DNA from: Bordetella parapertussis
GTDB taxonomy: Bacteria; Pseudomonadota; Gammaproteobacteria; Burkholderiales; Burkholderiaceae_D
Length of the DNA stretch: 14,786 nucleotides
Assembly: GCA_945867725.1 (NCBI GenBank)
Contig: CAMBJI010000016.1
Coordinates: 1-14,786, forward strand
Reading direction: 5' to 3'
The position numbers were made by a program, and so were the translations under genes. Below the pieces are notes generated by a model. The model worked only from the letters and a program-made list of their open reading frames with translations. It was not told the DNA's origin and searched no databases. This document shows, in pieces, positions 1 to 10,222 of this stretch. How positions within the stretch are numbered: the first letter of the stretch is position 1; every line of letters begins with the position of its first letter.

Positions 1-1445
<1,445 letters not shown>

Positions 1446-1593
1446 AACAGTGTGAAAATTGGGCTGCAGTTCAGTCTGCAACACGCGCTTTAGGACGAGT
1501 TGTAGGGTGATAAAGAATGAGCCGCTTTGCTTGATGCGTGAGCTTGCTGGCAAAAGCCGGTATTCTACGCTGCGCGCGAACACTCCAGCTCCC

Positions 1594-3657
1594 ATGTCAG
1601 CCACCCGAAAAAAAAGCAGCCCACCGAAAAGCCTGCGTACCGCCGACCGCTTGGCGCGGCTTGGGCTGTCCACGGATATGTCGCTGGCGCTGCACCTGCC
1701 CATGCGCTATGAGGACGAGACACAAGTTCATTCCGTGGTCGATGCCGCCCGCATATATGGACGCACGGTACAAATCGAGGGTGTGGTCACCGCCTGTGAT
1801 GTGCAATACCGCCCACGTCGGCAGCTGGTGGTCACGCTCGCGGATGACACGGAACAGCTGACGCTGCGCTTCCTGAACTTCTACGGCAGTCAGGCAACCC
1901 AGATGGCTGTCGGCAAGCGCCTGCGCGTGCGGGGCGAAATGCGCGACGGATTTTTGGGTCTGGAAATGGTGCATCCCACGGTACGCTCGGTGGACATCGA
2001 TACCCCGCTGCCCAAGGCACTCACGCCCGTTTATCCGGCCGGCGAGGGACTGTCGCAGACGCTGCTGCGCAAAGCGATTGATGCCGCTATGACGCGTATT
2101 GATGCCGGCGATACGCGCGATACGCTGCCTGACGCACTGCGCGAAAAGCTTGAGCTCATGTCGTTCAACGAAGCGATCAAACTGCTTCATCATCCGCCAC
2201 CGGACGTTGATGATGATGCGTTGATCGAGCGTACCCACCCGGCTTGGATACGGATGAAATTCGATGAGCTGCTCGCTCAGCAATTGTCAATGAAACGCGC
2301 GCAGGTAGCACGTCGCCAGCAGGGTGCCCCGGTACTAGCCAAAGCCGGCGAGCTCACCGCGCAACTGCTGAAAGCACTGCCGTTTTCCCTGACGTCTGCA
2401 CAACAGCGCGTGCTGGAAGAAATCCGCGTAGATCTGGCGGCCCCGTATCCAATGCAACGGCTGCTGCAAGGCGATGTGGGCAGCGGCAAAACTGTGGTGG
2501 CGGCACTCGCCGCCACGCAAGCCATCGACAATAAATTTCAGACAGCACTGATGGCACCGACTGAAATTCTGGCCGAACAGCACTTCCGCAAAATCGCTGG
2601 CTGGCTGGAGCCGCTGGGCGTCAATATCGCCTGGCTCACTGGCAGTCTAAAAAAATGCGAGAAAGAAGAAGCCCGCGCACGTATTGAAAATGGTTCAGCA
2701 CAATTAGTCATCGGTACGCATGCGCTAATACAGCAGGACGTTGGGTTTGCCCGGCTGGGTCTGGTTATCGTCGACGAACAGCACCGCTTTGGTGTTGCGC
2801 AGCGGCTCACGCTGCGCAACAAAGGCATCGACAGTGTGCCGCATCAGCTGATGATGTCGGCTACACCGATTCCACGCACGCTCGCAATGACTTATTTCGC
2901 TGATCTCGAAGTCTCCGTCATTGATGAACTGCCACCGGGCCGCACACCGGTGGTCACTCGACTGCTTGCGCAGGAGCGGCGTGAGGAGGTAATCGAACGC
3001 GTTCACGTTGCAGCAAAAGAAGGTCGGCAAATCTACTGGGTCTGCCCGCTCATTGAAGAATCCGAGGCCTTGCAGTTGCAAACGGCAACCGATACGCATG
3101 CCATGCTGACCGCAGCTCTGCCTGATTTGCATATCGGCCTAGTTCACGGTCGTCTCAAACCAGCAGAAAAACAGCAGGTCATGGAAGCTTTCGCGCGCGG
3201 TGAGTTGCAGGTACTGGTGGCCACCACCGTCATTGAAGTCGGGGTCGACGTACCCAATGCGTCGCTAATGGTGATTGAGCACGCGGAACGATTTGGTTTG
3301 TCACAGCTACACCAGCTGCGAGGTCGCGTGGGTCGCGGCACGGATGCCAGCGCCTGCCTGCTCATGTATCAAGGGCCACTCGGGCCTGTCGCAAAACAGC
3401 GCCTCGCGATCATGCGTGAAACCGCCGATGGCTTCGAAATCGCGCGCCGCGATCTTGACATACGCGGACCCGGTGAATTTCTGGGCGCACGCCAATCCGG
3501 GCAAGCGATGCTGCGCTTCGCTGATCTGGAACAAGACCAGTGGTTGGTAGAACAAGCGCGTGATGTTGCGCATAATTTGCTCATGAATGCGCCGGAGGTT
3601 GCTGACGCCCATCTGGCACGCTGGCTGGGTGCGAAGGAAGATTATCTGCGGGTCTGA
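1594..3657 (+). CDS. recG: ATP-dependent DNA helicase RecG
   Basis: Branch-migrating helicase that remodels stalled forks, R-loops and Holliday junctions. The start ATG 1594 gives 687 residues, close to the E. coli length. The N-terminal wedge/OB domain comes first. Then come superfamily 2 motifs: Walker A in [11 protein letters not shown] (Lys299), DEQH box in [11 protein letters not shown] (Asp394-His397), [13 protein letters not shown], and C-terminal [15 protein letters not shown] and [27 protein letters not shown] is the RecG/Mfd-type TRG region. The frame is open back to 1459 but that extension lies in the queA leader and lacks family character. A TATTCT at 1561-1566 could be a -10 element, though no good -35 is correctly spaced. 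All key residues are present and the gene looks intact. Confidence 0.96.
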   Translation: MSATRKKSSPPKSLRTADRLARLGLSTDMSLALHLPMRYEDETQVHSVVDAARIYGRTVQIEGVVTACDVQYRPRRQLVVTLADDTEQLTLRFLNFYGSQATQMAVGKRLRVRGEMRDGFLGLEMVHPTVRSVDIDTPLPKALTPVYPAGEGLSQTLLRKAIDAAMTRIDAGDTRDTLPDALREKLELMSFNEAIKLLHHPPPDVDDDALIERTHPAWIRMKFDELLAQQLSMKRAQVARRQQGAPVLAKAGELTAQLLKALPFSLTSAQQRVLEEIRVDLAAPYPMQRLLQGDVGSGKTVVAALAATQAIDNKFQTALMAPTEILAEQHFRKIAGWLEPLGVNIAWLTGSLKKCEKEEARARIENGSAQLVIGTHALIQQDVGFARLGLVIVDEQHRFGVAQRLTLRNKGIDSVPHQLMMSATPIPRTLAMTYFADLEVSVIDELPPGRTPVVTRLLAQERREEVIERVHVAAKEGRQIYWVCPLIEESEALQLQTATDTHAMLTAALPDLHIGLVHGRLKPAEKQQVMEAFARGELQVLVATTVIEVGVDVPNASLMVIEHAERFGLSQLHQLRGRVGRGTDASACLLMYQGPLGPVAKQRLAIMRETADGFEIARRDLDIRGPGEFLGARQSGQAMLRFADLEQDQWLVEQARDVAHNLLMNAPEVADAHLARWLGAKEDYLRV

Positions 3658-3742
3658 CGCGATGGACTTCAAGCAGCTCCTGCGCTACTTGTGCGACACT
3701 TGGCGATCCGCTGAATAAATTGTTGTTGTACAGCTAACCAGC

Positions 3743-3810
3743 GAAGCTTTTCGTAGCGGCGATCCGGAAAATCAAGTGCGCGCCGCCATTTCTTTGGCCA
3801 CGAAAGCTTC
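3743..3810. repeat. Imperfect inverted repeat in the recG-oxyR spacer
   Basis: GAAGCTTTTCGT at 3743-3754 is the reverse complement of ACGAAAGCTTC at 3800-3810 apart from one bulged base; about 45 bases separate the arms. It lies 33 bases before the oxyR start. It could be a long-loop hairpin or paired binding sites for a regulator. I could not fit it to the known four-part OxyR site (ATAG-N7-CTAT twice). Function unknown. Confidence 0.35.
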
Positions 3811-3842
3811 CGGTTTTATTGAATCAGCGCTTCTAGACCACC

Positions 3843-4799
3843 ATGACACTGACAGAACTGAAATACATCGTTGCCGTCGCACGTGAAAAACACTTTGGCC
3901 GTGCCGCTGAAGCGTGTTTTGTGGCTCAGCCCACGCTCTCGGTCGCTATCAAAAAACTGGAAGACGAATTGGGTGTACCCATCTTCGAGCGCGGCGGCGC
4001 CGAGGTGTCCGTTACGCCTATCGGCGCTCAGATCGTGGCGCAGGCCGAGCATGTGCTGGAGCAGACTGCTTATATAAAAAACATTGCCAAGCAAAACAAG
4101 GATCCGCTGGTGGGTCCACTGCGTGTCGGTATTATTTACACGATTGCACCTTATCTTCTGCCGCAATTGATTCCGACCCTGATCGATAAATTCCCGCAAA
4201 TGCCACTCATCCTGCAGGAGAATTTCACGGTCAAGCTGATCGAATTGCTGCGCGCCGGAGAACTCGATGCAGCCATCATGGCGCTACCTTTCAATGAGCA
4301 AGGCATGATGGTGCGCCCGCTGTATGACGAACCTTTCATGATTACCCTGCCTCGTCACCATCAATGGGCTAACCGCGCAGCCATCTCCAGCGCGGAACTC
4401 AAAACCGAGACCATGCTGCTGCTGGGCTCAGGCCATTGTTTCCGCGATCAGGTACTTGAGGTCTGTCCCGAGATGTCGCGATTTTCTACCGGCGGTAGCG
4501 GTATTGCGCGCACCTTCGAAGGCTCTTCATTAGAAACTATCCGTCATATGGTCGCCTCGGGTATCGGCATTACGGTTTTGCCAAAAGGCTCAGTGCCCGT
4601 CACACCGGGACCCGACCATATGCTGCAATACGTACCCTTCGAAGACCCGGTACCTTCGCGCCGTGTCGTCATCGCTTGGCGTAAAAGTTTTACGCGCGCT
4701 GGCGCGATTGAAGCGGTAAGACAATCAGTGCTGTCCTGCCCTATGCCCGGGCTGACCATGCTGCCGGGTGCTGGGTTGCAGGAGGGCTCACTCGCCTGA
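3843..4799 (+). CDS. oxyR: Hydrogen peroxide-sensing LysR-type regulator OxyR
   Basis: Redox-sensing transcription factor that activates peroxide-defence genes when a disulfide forms. The product is 318 residues. The N-terminal winged helix-turn-helix covers roughly residues 1-60 (MTLTELKYIVAVAREKHFGR, then AAEACFVAQPTLSVAIKKLE). The effector-binding domain follows. The GSGHCFRDQVLEVC segment puts cysteines at residues 199 and 208, exactly the peroxidatic/resolving pair numbering of E. coli OxyR, so a functional sensor is expected rather than a generic LysR protein. FEGSSLETIRHMVASGIGITVLP is the conserved C-terminal region. The gene follows recG by 185 bases; recG-oxyR adjacency is also known in Pseudomonas, in the opposite order. 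No katG, ahp or dps neighbour lies in the window, although the glutathione peroxidase-like gene at 10223 is a plausible distant target (inference). Confidence 0.95.
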   Translation: MTLTELKYIVAVAREKHFGRAAEACFVAQPTLSVAIKKLEDELGVPIFERGGAEVSVTPIGAQIVAQAEHVLEQTAYIKNIAKQNKDPLVGPLRVGIIYTIAPYLLPQLIPTLIDKFPQMPLILQENFTVKLIELLRAGELDAAIMALPFNEQGMMVRPLYDEPFMITLPRHHQWANRAAISSAELKTETMLLLGSGHCFRDQVLEVCPEMSRFSTGGSGIARTFEGSSLETIRHMVASGIGITVLPKGSVPVTPGPDHMLQYVPFEDPVPSRRVVIAWRKSFTRAGAIEAVRQSVLSCPMPGLTMLPGAGLQEGSLA

Positions 4800-4886
4800 T
4801 AGTTCATCCGGACTTAGTGTGTGAATGAATTTTTTCTGTCAGTGGAAATTTAGGTCGTCTCAAAACGCAATGCGCGTGAGAAAAGC

Positions 4887-4921
4887 AAAGACACTGGATC
4901 CCGGCCTTCGCCGGGATGACG
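4887..4921 (-). repeat. REP-like hairpin repeat, left copy
   Basis: A 35-base unit that is the inverted counterpart of 5215-5249, with 33 of 35 positions matching. Inside is a perfect 8-bp stem, ATCCCGGC (4898-4905) with GCCGGGAT (4910-4917), around a 4-base loop. GGATCCCGGC...GCCGGGATGACG-type units are scattered as intergenic repeats in many proteobacterial genomes. It lies about 90 bases after the oxyR stop and lacks a T-tract, so it is not an ordinary terminator. Confidence 0.75.
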
Positions 4922-5174
4922 ATTTAGAGTTGTTGGCCTCAAGGTATTCACCTCGGCGCAGGCTCACTAACTACTGACCGGAAGAGTTTTGAAGCAAGGC
5001 ATTACTAGCAATTTGATTCTTGATTTTATTGACTTAAGTCCAAAAGGAACAATTTTTTCAGATTTTTAACGAAGGGCGCTGGACTCCCCTTGCACAGCGC
5101 GCACTAGCTTGCAAGTTCATACCGTTAGGCGGGTATTCAGCATGCTGCATGAAACTCTTGCTACAAATTTCGCT

Positions 5175-5206
5175 TTGACGACGGCATTAATTAAGGCAAC
5201 TATAAA
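5175..5206 (+). promoter_or_regulatory. Weak candidate promoter for ubiA
   Basis: TTGACG (5175-5180) and TATAAA (5201-5206) resemble sigma-70 boxes, but the spacer is 20 bases, longer than the preferred 16-18. If used, the transcript would start just before the right hairpin repeat, giving a ubiA leader of about 85-90 bases that begins with a stable stem-loop. Low confidence because of the spacing. Confidence 0.25.
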
Positions 5207-5214
5207 ATCCCCAC

Positions 5215-5249
5215 CGTCATCCCGGCGAAAGCCGGGATCCAGCGTCTTT
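5215..5249 (+). repeat. REP-like hairpin repeat, right copy (inverted)
   Basis: Inverted partner of 4887-4921. Over the central 28 bases the two copies differ at one loop base only. The internal stem is ATCCCGGC (5219-5226) with GCCGGGAT (5231-5238) around a GAAA loop. It lies 51 bases before the ubiA start, so it would probably be transcribed in the ubiA leader. Confidence 0.75.
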
Positions 5250-5300
5250 CGTTGAACAACCACTGACCGTGACACTGAAAAATACGAAAACCAAAACGCT

Positions 5301-6149
5301 GTGATTATTCAACGACTCATCCTCTACGCCCAACTGGTGCGCCTCGATAAACCCATCGGCAGCCTACTGCTGTTATGGCCCACCTTGTGCGCGTTATGGC
5401 TAGCCTCTGATGGCAAACCAGACTGGCAGCTGGTTGCCATTTTTAGCGTGGGTACAGTACTCATGCGCTCGGCAGGCTGTGCCATCAATGATTTTGCCGA
5501 CCGCGATTTTGATCGTCACGTCAAACGCACTGCAGAGCGTCCGCTGACCGCGGGAAAAATCAAGCCCTGGGAAGCCGTGATGGTGGCAGCGGTACTGGCT
5601 CTGATCTCACTCGCATTAATCACCCCGCTCAATCTTCTGACCAAACAACTCTCCGTATTGGCCGTACTAATCGCCGCAAGCTATCCCTACTTCAAGCGTT
5701 TTTTCGCTCTGCCGCAGGCTTATCTGGGCATTGCGTTTGGCTTTGGCATTCCCATGGCATACGCCGCTGTGCTCAACACGGTACCCACCGAAGCCTGGGT
5801 GCTACTGCTGGCGAATGTCTTCTGGGCGCTGGCCTATGACACTGAATATGCAATGGTCGATCGGGATGATGATCTTCGGATCGGCATACGCACCTCGGCC
5901 ATTACCTTCGGACGCTACGATGTACTGGCCGTCATGCTTTGCTATGCGATTAGCCTCGCTCTGATCACGGCGGTAGGTGTGCAGCATGGATTGGGTAAAG
6001 GATTTTTCATCGGCATGCTCGTTGCCGCCGGTATTGCTGTTTATCACTGGACGCTGATCCGTGGGCGCGACCGGATGCGATGCTTTGCTGCGTTTCGCCA
6101 TAACAATTGGCTGGGCGCTGCCGTGTTCGTGGGCGTTGTATTGGGATAA
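5301..6149 (+). CDS. ubiA: 4-hydroxybenzoate polyprenyltransferase UbiA
   Basis: Integral membrane prenyltransferase that attaches the polyprenyl tail to 4-hydroxybenzoate in ubiquinone synthesis. The product is 282 residues, mostly hydrophobic helices. Both Mg/diphosphate-binding Asp motifs are visible: NDFADRDFD at residues 63-71, followed by [14 protein letters not shown], and [12 protein letters not shown] at 180-191. The start is a GTG: an in-frame stop lies at 5253, no other start codon occurs between it and 5301, and the next Met is residue 55. No clear Shine-Dalgarno is present, so translation may be modest. The leader contains the right hairpin repeat. The family call is secure; the GTG is the only workable start. 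Confidence 0.95.
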   Translation: MIIQRLILYAQLVRLDKPIGSLLLLWPTLCALWLASDGKPDWQLVAIFSVGTVLMRSAGCAINDFADRDFDRHVKRTAERPLTAGKIKPWEAVMVAAVLALISLALITPLNLLTKQLSVLAVLIAASYPYFKRFFALPQAYLGIAFGFGIPMAYAAVLNTVPTEAWVLLLANVFWALAYDTEYAMVDRDDDLRIGIRTSAITFGRYDVLAVMLCYAISLALITAVGVQHGLGKGFFIGMLVAAGIAVYHWTLIRGRDRMRCFAAFRHNNWLGAAVFVGVVLG

Positions 6150-6212
6150 ACCCCGCCTGACGCATCGAATGCCGCGCGCAGACAACAGCGGCTCGTTTTC
6201 TTCTGTTTTTTC

Positions 6213-6242
6213 TTGGTGGTCTCCCGTATCGGGACAGATAAT
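6213..6242 (+). promoter_or_regulatory. Candidate sigma-70 promoter for pilTU
   Basis: TTGGTG (6213-6218) and GATAAT (6237-6242) are separated by 18 bases, and the pair ends 71 bases before the pilT start. The spacer contains the inverted repeat TCCCG-TAT-CGGGA, which could be an operator or chance. Prediction by eye only. Confidence 0.4.
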
Positions 6243-6313
6243 CGCGCGTTTTCACCTTGGCCGCTGCTGCGGTCTGCACTGTTTGAACGCTTCCGTGATC
6301 TGCTCAATACACA

Positions 6314-7357
6314 ATGGATATCTCCGAACTACTCACCTTCTCGGTCAAGAACGGCGCCTCTGACCTGCACTTGTCCGCCGGCCTGCCACCGATGATTCGC
6401 GTGCATGGCGACGTACGACGCATCAACTTGCCGCCCATGCCACACAAAGAAGTTCATGCCATGATCTACGAGGTCATGAACGATGCGCTACGCAAGCGCT
6501 ATGAAGAAACCCTAGAGGTAGATTTCTCGTTCGAGTTACCCGGTCTGGCTCGCTTCCGCGTCAATGCCTTCAATCAGGACCGAGGCGCCGCCGCCGTGAT
6601 GCGGACCATCCCGTCAAAAATTTTGTCTCTGCAAGACCTGAAGACACCACCGATCTTCGCTGATCTGGCCTTGAAGCCGCGCGGACTGGTTCTGGTGACC
6701 GGCCCAACAGGCTCAGGAAAATCCACCACCCTCGCGGCCATGGTCAACCATGTCAACGAAAACGAATATGCCCATGTGCTGACGATAGAAGATCCGATCG
6801 AATTCGTTCATGAATCCAAGAAAGGACTCATCAATCAACGTGAAGTCGGCCCACACACACAATCATTTTCAGCCGCACTGCGCTCGGCCTTGCGCGAAGA
6901 TCCCGATGTCATTCTGGTCGGCGAGTTACGCGATCTTGAAACGATACGACTCGCATTGACCGCAGCAGAAACTGGTCACTTGGTGTTCGGTACCTTGCAC
7001 ACGGTGTCGGCTTCCAAAACGATAGACCGTATCGTCGACGTATTCCCTGGCGATGAAAAAGACATGGTGCGCGCGATGCTCTCGGAATCACTGCAAGCAG
7101 TGATCTCGCAAACACTCGTCAAAAACCGTGAAGGCAACGGTCGGGTAGCAGCGCATGAAATCATGCTGGGCACCCCGGCTATTCGGAATCTGATTCGGGA
7201 AGCCAAAGTCGCTCAGATGTACTCCACCATACAAACCGGTAGCGCACAGGGCATGCAAACGCTGGATGCCTGCCTGATGGGACTAGTCAAAAGCCATCGA
7301 ATTTCACTGGACGCCGCACGCGCCGCCGCGAAAATGCCCGAGAATTTCACAGGTTGA
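6314..7357 (+). CDS. pilT: Type IV pilus retraction ATPase PilT
   Basis: Hexameric AAA-like ATPase at the inner-membrane base of the type IV pilus; it depolymerises PilA to power twitching and DNA uptake. The product is 347 residues and begins MDISELLTFSVKNGASDLHL. Walker A is GPTGSGKSTT with Lys136. The Walker B glutamate is Glu204 in LVGELRD. Both match P. aeruginosa PilT numbering. The Asp box (ILTIEDPIEFVHESKK) and His box (TAAETGHLVFGTLHT) are present. The C-terminal AIRNLIRE motif, characteristic of PilT and needed for retraction, is intact. It is followed directly by pilU, so the two form an operon. The start is supported by the near-universal family N-terminus. Confidence 0.97.
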   Translation: MDISELLTFSVKNGASDLHLSAGLPPMIRVHGDVRRINLPPMPHKEVHAMIYEVMNDALRKRYEETLEVDFSFELPGLARFRVNAFNQDRGAAAVMRTIPSKILSLQDLKTPPIFADLALKPRGLVLVTGPTGSGKSTTLAAMVNHVNENEYAHVLTIEDPIEFVHESKKGLINQREVGPHTQSFSAALRSALREDPDVILVGELRDLETIRLALTAAETGHLVFGTLHTVSASKTIDRIVDVFPGDEKDMVRAMLSESLQAVISQTLVKNREGNGRVAAHEIMLGTPAIRNLIREAKVAQMYSTIQTGSAQGMQTLDACLMGLVKSHRISLDAARAAAKMPENFTG

Positions 7358-7359
7358 TC

Positions 7360-8496
7360 ATGGAACTATCGCGCACACAATCACTGATGCATCAGTTGCT
7401 GGGGCTGATGAAAGAAAAAGGTGGATCAGATCTGTTCATTACCGCCGGCTTTGCACCAGCCATCAAATTCAGCGGCAAACTCACGCCGGTCTCAAAAACA
7501 ATACTCTCTGCCGAGGAAAGTGCCGCACTCGTTCATGCGCTCATGAATGAATCACAGGTAGCAGATTTCCAGGCAACGCATGAATGCAATTTCGCCGTCA
7601 GCCCACAAGACATAGGCAGGTTTCGCGTCTCAGCCTTCATGCAGCAAGCCAAAGCTGGCATGGTCGTTCGAACCATCACCACTGAAATCCCCGAGCTTGA
7701 TGCGCTGAACGTGCCGCCACAGCTCAAAGATATCGTGATGTCCAAGCGTGGACTGATCATCATGGTCGGCGCAACCGGCTCAGGCAAATCGACCACGCTG
7801 GCGGCAATGATCGGGCATCGCAACGCGAACAGTCACGGGCACATCATCACCATCGAAGACCCGGTGGAATTCGTCCACCCCCACATGAACTGCATCATCA
7901 CGCAACGCGAAGTTGGTACCGATACCGCCGATTGGCACACCGCATTACGCAATACCTTGCGACAAGCGCCCGACGTGATTCTAATTGGCGAAATCAGAGA
8001 TAGAGAGACGATGGATCATGCGATCGCTTTTGCCGAGACTGGCCATCTGTGCCTGGCCACACTGCATGCCAATAATGCGAATCAGGCGCTGGATCGTATT
8101 GTGAATTTTTTCCCGGAAGAGCGACGGCAGCAGGTATTGATGGATTTGTCGCTGAATCTGAGAGCCATGATTTCACAGCGACTGATACCTGCAAAATCTG
8201 GCAAAGGACGCTGCGCTGCGGTGGAAATCATGCTGAACTCGCCGTTGATATCTGACCTGATTTTCAATGGCGATGTGCATCAGATAAAAGAGCTGATGAA
8301 AAAATCGCGCGAACTTGGCATGCAGACTTTTGATCAGGCACTGTTTGATCTGGTTGATGCTGAGAAGATTTCTGTCGAAGATGCACTGCGTAACGCCGAC
8401 TCGGTCAATGATCTGCGGCTCGCTATCAAACTGCATGGAAAAAACTCGCAGGCTGCCGATACGGGCGCATCGATTGAGGGGCTGGATATCATCTGA
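7360..8496 (+). CDS. pilU: PilT-dependent retraction ATPase PilU
   Basis: Paralogue of PilT that supports retraction force together with PilT. From ATG 7360 the product is 378 residues. Walker A is GATGSGKSTT (Gly137-Lys143), followed by IITIEDPVEFVHPH, LIGEIRDRETMDHAIAFAETG and CLATLHANNANQALDRI. The PilT-specific AIRNLIRE motif is absent and replaced by SPLISDLIFNGDVHQIKELM, which separates PilU from PilT. A TTG six bases upstream (7354), overlapping the pilT stop, would add two residues; the ATG is preferred because AGG at 7351-7353 is well placed as a ribosome site. The two-base gap to pilT implies translational coupling. Confidence 0.95.
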   Translation: MELSRTQSLMHQLLGLMKEKGGSDLFITAGFAPAIKFSGKLTPVSKTILSAEESAALVHALMNESQVADFQATHECNFAVSPQDIGRFRVSAFMQQAKAGMVVRTITTEIPELDALNVPPQLKDIVMSKRGLIIMVGATGSGKSTTLAAMIGHRNANSHGHIITIEDPVEFVHPHMNCIITQREVGTDTADWHTALRNTLRQAPDVILIGEIRDRETMDHAIAFAETGHLCLATLHANNANQALDRIVNFFPEERRQQVLMDLSLNLRAMISQRLIPAKSGKGRCAAVEIMLNSPLISDLIFNGDVHQIKELMKKSRELGMQTFDQALFDLVDAEKISVEDALRNADSVNDLRLAIKLHGKNSQAADTGASIEGLDII

Positions 8497-8569
8497 GGCC
8501 GTGGAAGTCCGATCTCATTTCAGCACCACAATGCTGCACTCGCCGAATGGCAAAACAGTCAAATGACTT

Positions 8570-8585
8570 GATCAATGGCTTGATC
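8570..8585. terminator. Possible bidirectional terminator between pilU and proC
   Basis: GATCAA (8570-8575) and TTGATC (8580-8585) form a perfect 6-bp stem around TGGC in the convergent spacer. The downstream sequence GTCTTATTCGTT is only partly T-rich. A weak candidate, favoured by position more than strength. Confidence 0.3.
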
Positions 8586-8638
8586 GTCTTATTCGTTACA
8601 CATGTCTTGCTACGACAAGTAACACACCGCTCATCGGA

Positions 8639-9463
8639 TCAGACCTTGCCAAACTCCTCGCCCATTTCCTGACTACGTTTTGCCGCCGCCTGCAAAGCAG
8701 CAGCAATCGCCTCACCCACGCCTGCGGCCTGCATAGACGTAATCGCTGCGTGCGTGGTGCCACCTTTGGATGTCACACGCTCGCGCAATACGCTGGCTGG
8801 GTCGGGTGATTGCGTAGCAAGTGCAGAAGCACCCGTGAACGTTGCCAATGCCAGCGCATAGCCCTGCTCTGCTGTCAGGCCCAAGTCCACCGCCGCCTTT
8901 TGCATCGCCTCCAGAAAATAAAACACATACGCCGGACCGCTACCCGAGATCGCCGTTACGGCATCGAGTTGGCTTTCATCGTCGAGCCAGACAGTTTGCC
9001 CAACTGCTTTCAATATGGCGTCGGCGGTTGCGCGCTGTTCAGGCGTCACACCGGCGCTTGCCGTCATTCCTGTCACGCCTTTGCCTATCAATGCTGGTGT
9101 GTTGGGCATGGTGCGCACAATCGCCTGATGACCGTTCAGCCAGCGCGACAAATCGACAGCGCGTATACCCGCTGCAATCGACAAGACCAATTGCCCATCC
9201 ATATGCGGCACCAGATTACTGACCACCGCATGCATTTGCTGCGGCTTCACTGCAAGCACCAGCACATCGGCAGCAGCGACTTCACTGCCAGGCGCTGATG
9301 ATGTGTGTACACCAAACTGAGCCTTCAATGCAGCAAGTGCATCGGGATTGACATCCACCACATGAATATTCGCAGCAGCGGTCAGCTTGCCGGCCAGGCC
9401 ACCGATCAGTGCCTGCGCCATATTGCCGCCGCCAATAAAACAGATCTTCAGATTATTTTGCAT
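8639..9463 (-). CDS. proC: Pyrroline-5-carboxylate reductase
   Basis: Reduces 1-pyrroline-5-carboxylate to proline with NAD(P)H, the last step of proline synthesis. From ATG 9463 the product is 274 residues, near the E. coli length. The Rossmann motif FIGGGNMAQALIGGL lies at residues 9-23. VLAVKPQQ, RTMPNTPALIGKGVTGM, ISGSGPAYVFYFLEAM and the signature RERVTSKGGTTHAAI follow. An in-frame TTG at 9478 is possible but lies upstream of the natural N-terminus. The gene overlaps the yggS end by 11 bases. The yggS-proC pair is conserved in many bacteria and links PLP homeostasis to amino acid metabolism. Confidence 0.96.
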   Translation of the reverse strand: MQNNLKICFIGGGNMAQALIGGLAGKLTAAANIHVVDVNPDALAALKAQFGVHTSSAPGSEVAAADVLVLAVKPQQMHAVVSNLVPHMDGQLVLSIAAGIRAVDLSRWLNGHQAIVRTMPNTPALIGKGVTGMTASAGVTPEQRATADAILKAVGQTVWLDDESQLDAVTAISGSGPAYVFYFLEAMQKAAVDLGLTAEQGYALALATFTGASALATQSPDPASVLRERVTSKGGTTHAAITSMQAAGVGEAIAAALQAAAKRSQEMGEEFGKV

Positions 9464-10154
9464 AGTCACGTTGTCCAAAAATTGCAGTACCTACTCTGAC
9501 CATCGTTGCGCCCTCGGCAATCGCCGCTGCCATATCGGATGACATACCCATAGAGAGCGTGTCGGTTTCAATCCCCGCCTCGCGCAGTTGCTGTGCCAGC
9601 TGACGCAGCTGAATAAACGGCGCCCGCTGGCGTTCAGCGTCCTCAGTCGGCTCGGGAATGGCCATCAAGCCGCGTAACTGAAGATGCGGCATCGCTGAAA
9701 CAGCCCGCGCCAGTGGCAACAGCTCAGCGGGCGAAACACCGCTCTTGCTATCCTCGCCGCTGACATTGACCTGCAAGCAGATCTGCAGAGGCGGGAGGTG
9801 GGCTGGCCGCTGGTCCGATAAGCGTTGCGCGATTTTTTCTCGGTCGACCGCGTGCACCCAATCAAAATTCTCGGCAATAGGCCGCGTCTTATTACTCTGA
9901 ATCGGGCCGATAAAATGCCATTCGAGTGCCAGATCGGGACGCGCCGCGGCGACGGCGAGCTTCTTGTCCAGTGCCTCTTGCAGATAATTCTCGCCAAACG
10001 CCCGTTGCCCGGCGTCAGCCGCCGCAATAACCGCGTCCGAACCAAAGGTCTTGGAGACGGCAATCAGCAACACGGAATCCGGTAGGCGCGCGGCAGCCCG
10101 CGCCGCCGCTGCGATGGCTTGCCGGACTTGATCGAGGTGAGCAGAAATAGACAT
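9453..10154 (-). CDS. yggS: Pyridoxal phosphate homeostasis protein (YggS/PLPBP family)
   Basis: Single-domain PLP-binding TIM-barrel protein with no known catalytic activity; it buffers and delivers PLP and affects amino acid pools. The product is 233 residues. The PLP lysine is Lys35 in LLIAVSKTF. Further family motifs are FGENYLQEALDK, WHFIGPIQSNKTRPI, QVNVSGEDSKSG, LRGLMAIP, LSMGMSSDMAAAIAEGATMVRVGTAIFG. The stop lies inside the proC start region. On the minus strand GATAAT (10168-10163) lies only eight bases before the start ATG; if it is the -10 box, the message would be nearly leaderless, but no -35 accompanies it. Confidence 0.95.
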   Translation of the reverse strand: MSISAHLDQVRQAIAAAARAAARLPDSVLLIAVSKTFGSDAVIAAADAGQRAFGENYLQEALDKKLAVAAARPDLALEWHFIGPIQSNKTRPIAENFDWVHAVDREKIAQRLSDQRPAHLPPLQICLQVNVSGEDSKSGVSPAELLPLARAVSAMPHLQLRGLMAIPEPTEDAERQRAPFIQLRQLAQQLREAGIETDTLSMGMSSDMAAAIAEGATMVRVGTAIFGQRDYAK

Positions 10155-10222
10155 AGGACGCTATTATCCCCCATCGTTTAATTACCCCGGCGCACTTGCG
10201 GGGCAAACCCACAGGAGAGACC

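Larger units (their letters stand above)
4800..5300. other. 500-bp non-coding region between oxyR and ubiA
   Basis: No convincing coding sequence was seen on either strand. It holds, in order: a six-T run at 4830-4835 after a weak 5-bp stem (4803-4807 with 4825-4829) that may terminate oxyR; the left hairpin repeat (4887-4921); about 290 bases of A/T-rich unique sequence including a perfect palindrome CAGCATGCTG at 5138-5147; a TATAAAAT stretch at 5201; and the right, inverted repeat copy (5215-5249). The layout fits a small repeat-bounded insertion or two independent repeat insertions. Confidence 0.6.

Noticed and set aside
1446..1703. N-terminal extension of QueA to 1703 and of RecG back to 1459.
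   Set aside because: Both extensions overlap each other on opposite strands, and both proteins have well-known N-termini at 1445 and 1594.
3658..3842. OxyR autoregulatory operator before oxyR.
   Set aside because: I could not place the ATAG-N7-CTAT-N7-ATAG-N7-CTAT pattern with acceptable matches.
9464..9478. TTG start for ProC five codons upstream of the ATG.
   Set aside because: MQNNLKICFIGGGNM is already the normal ProC N-terminus.
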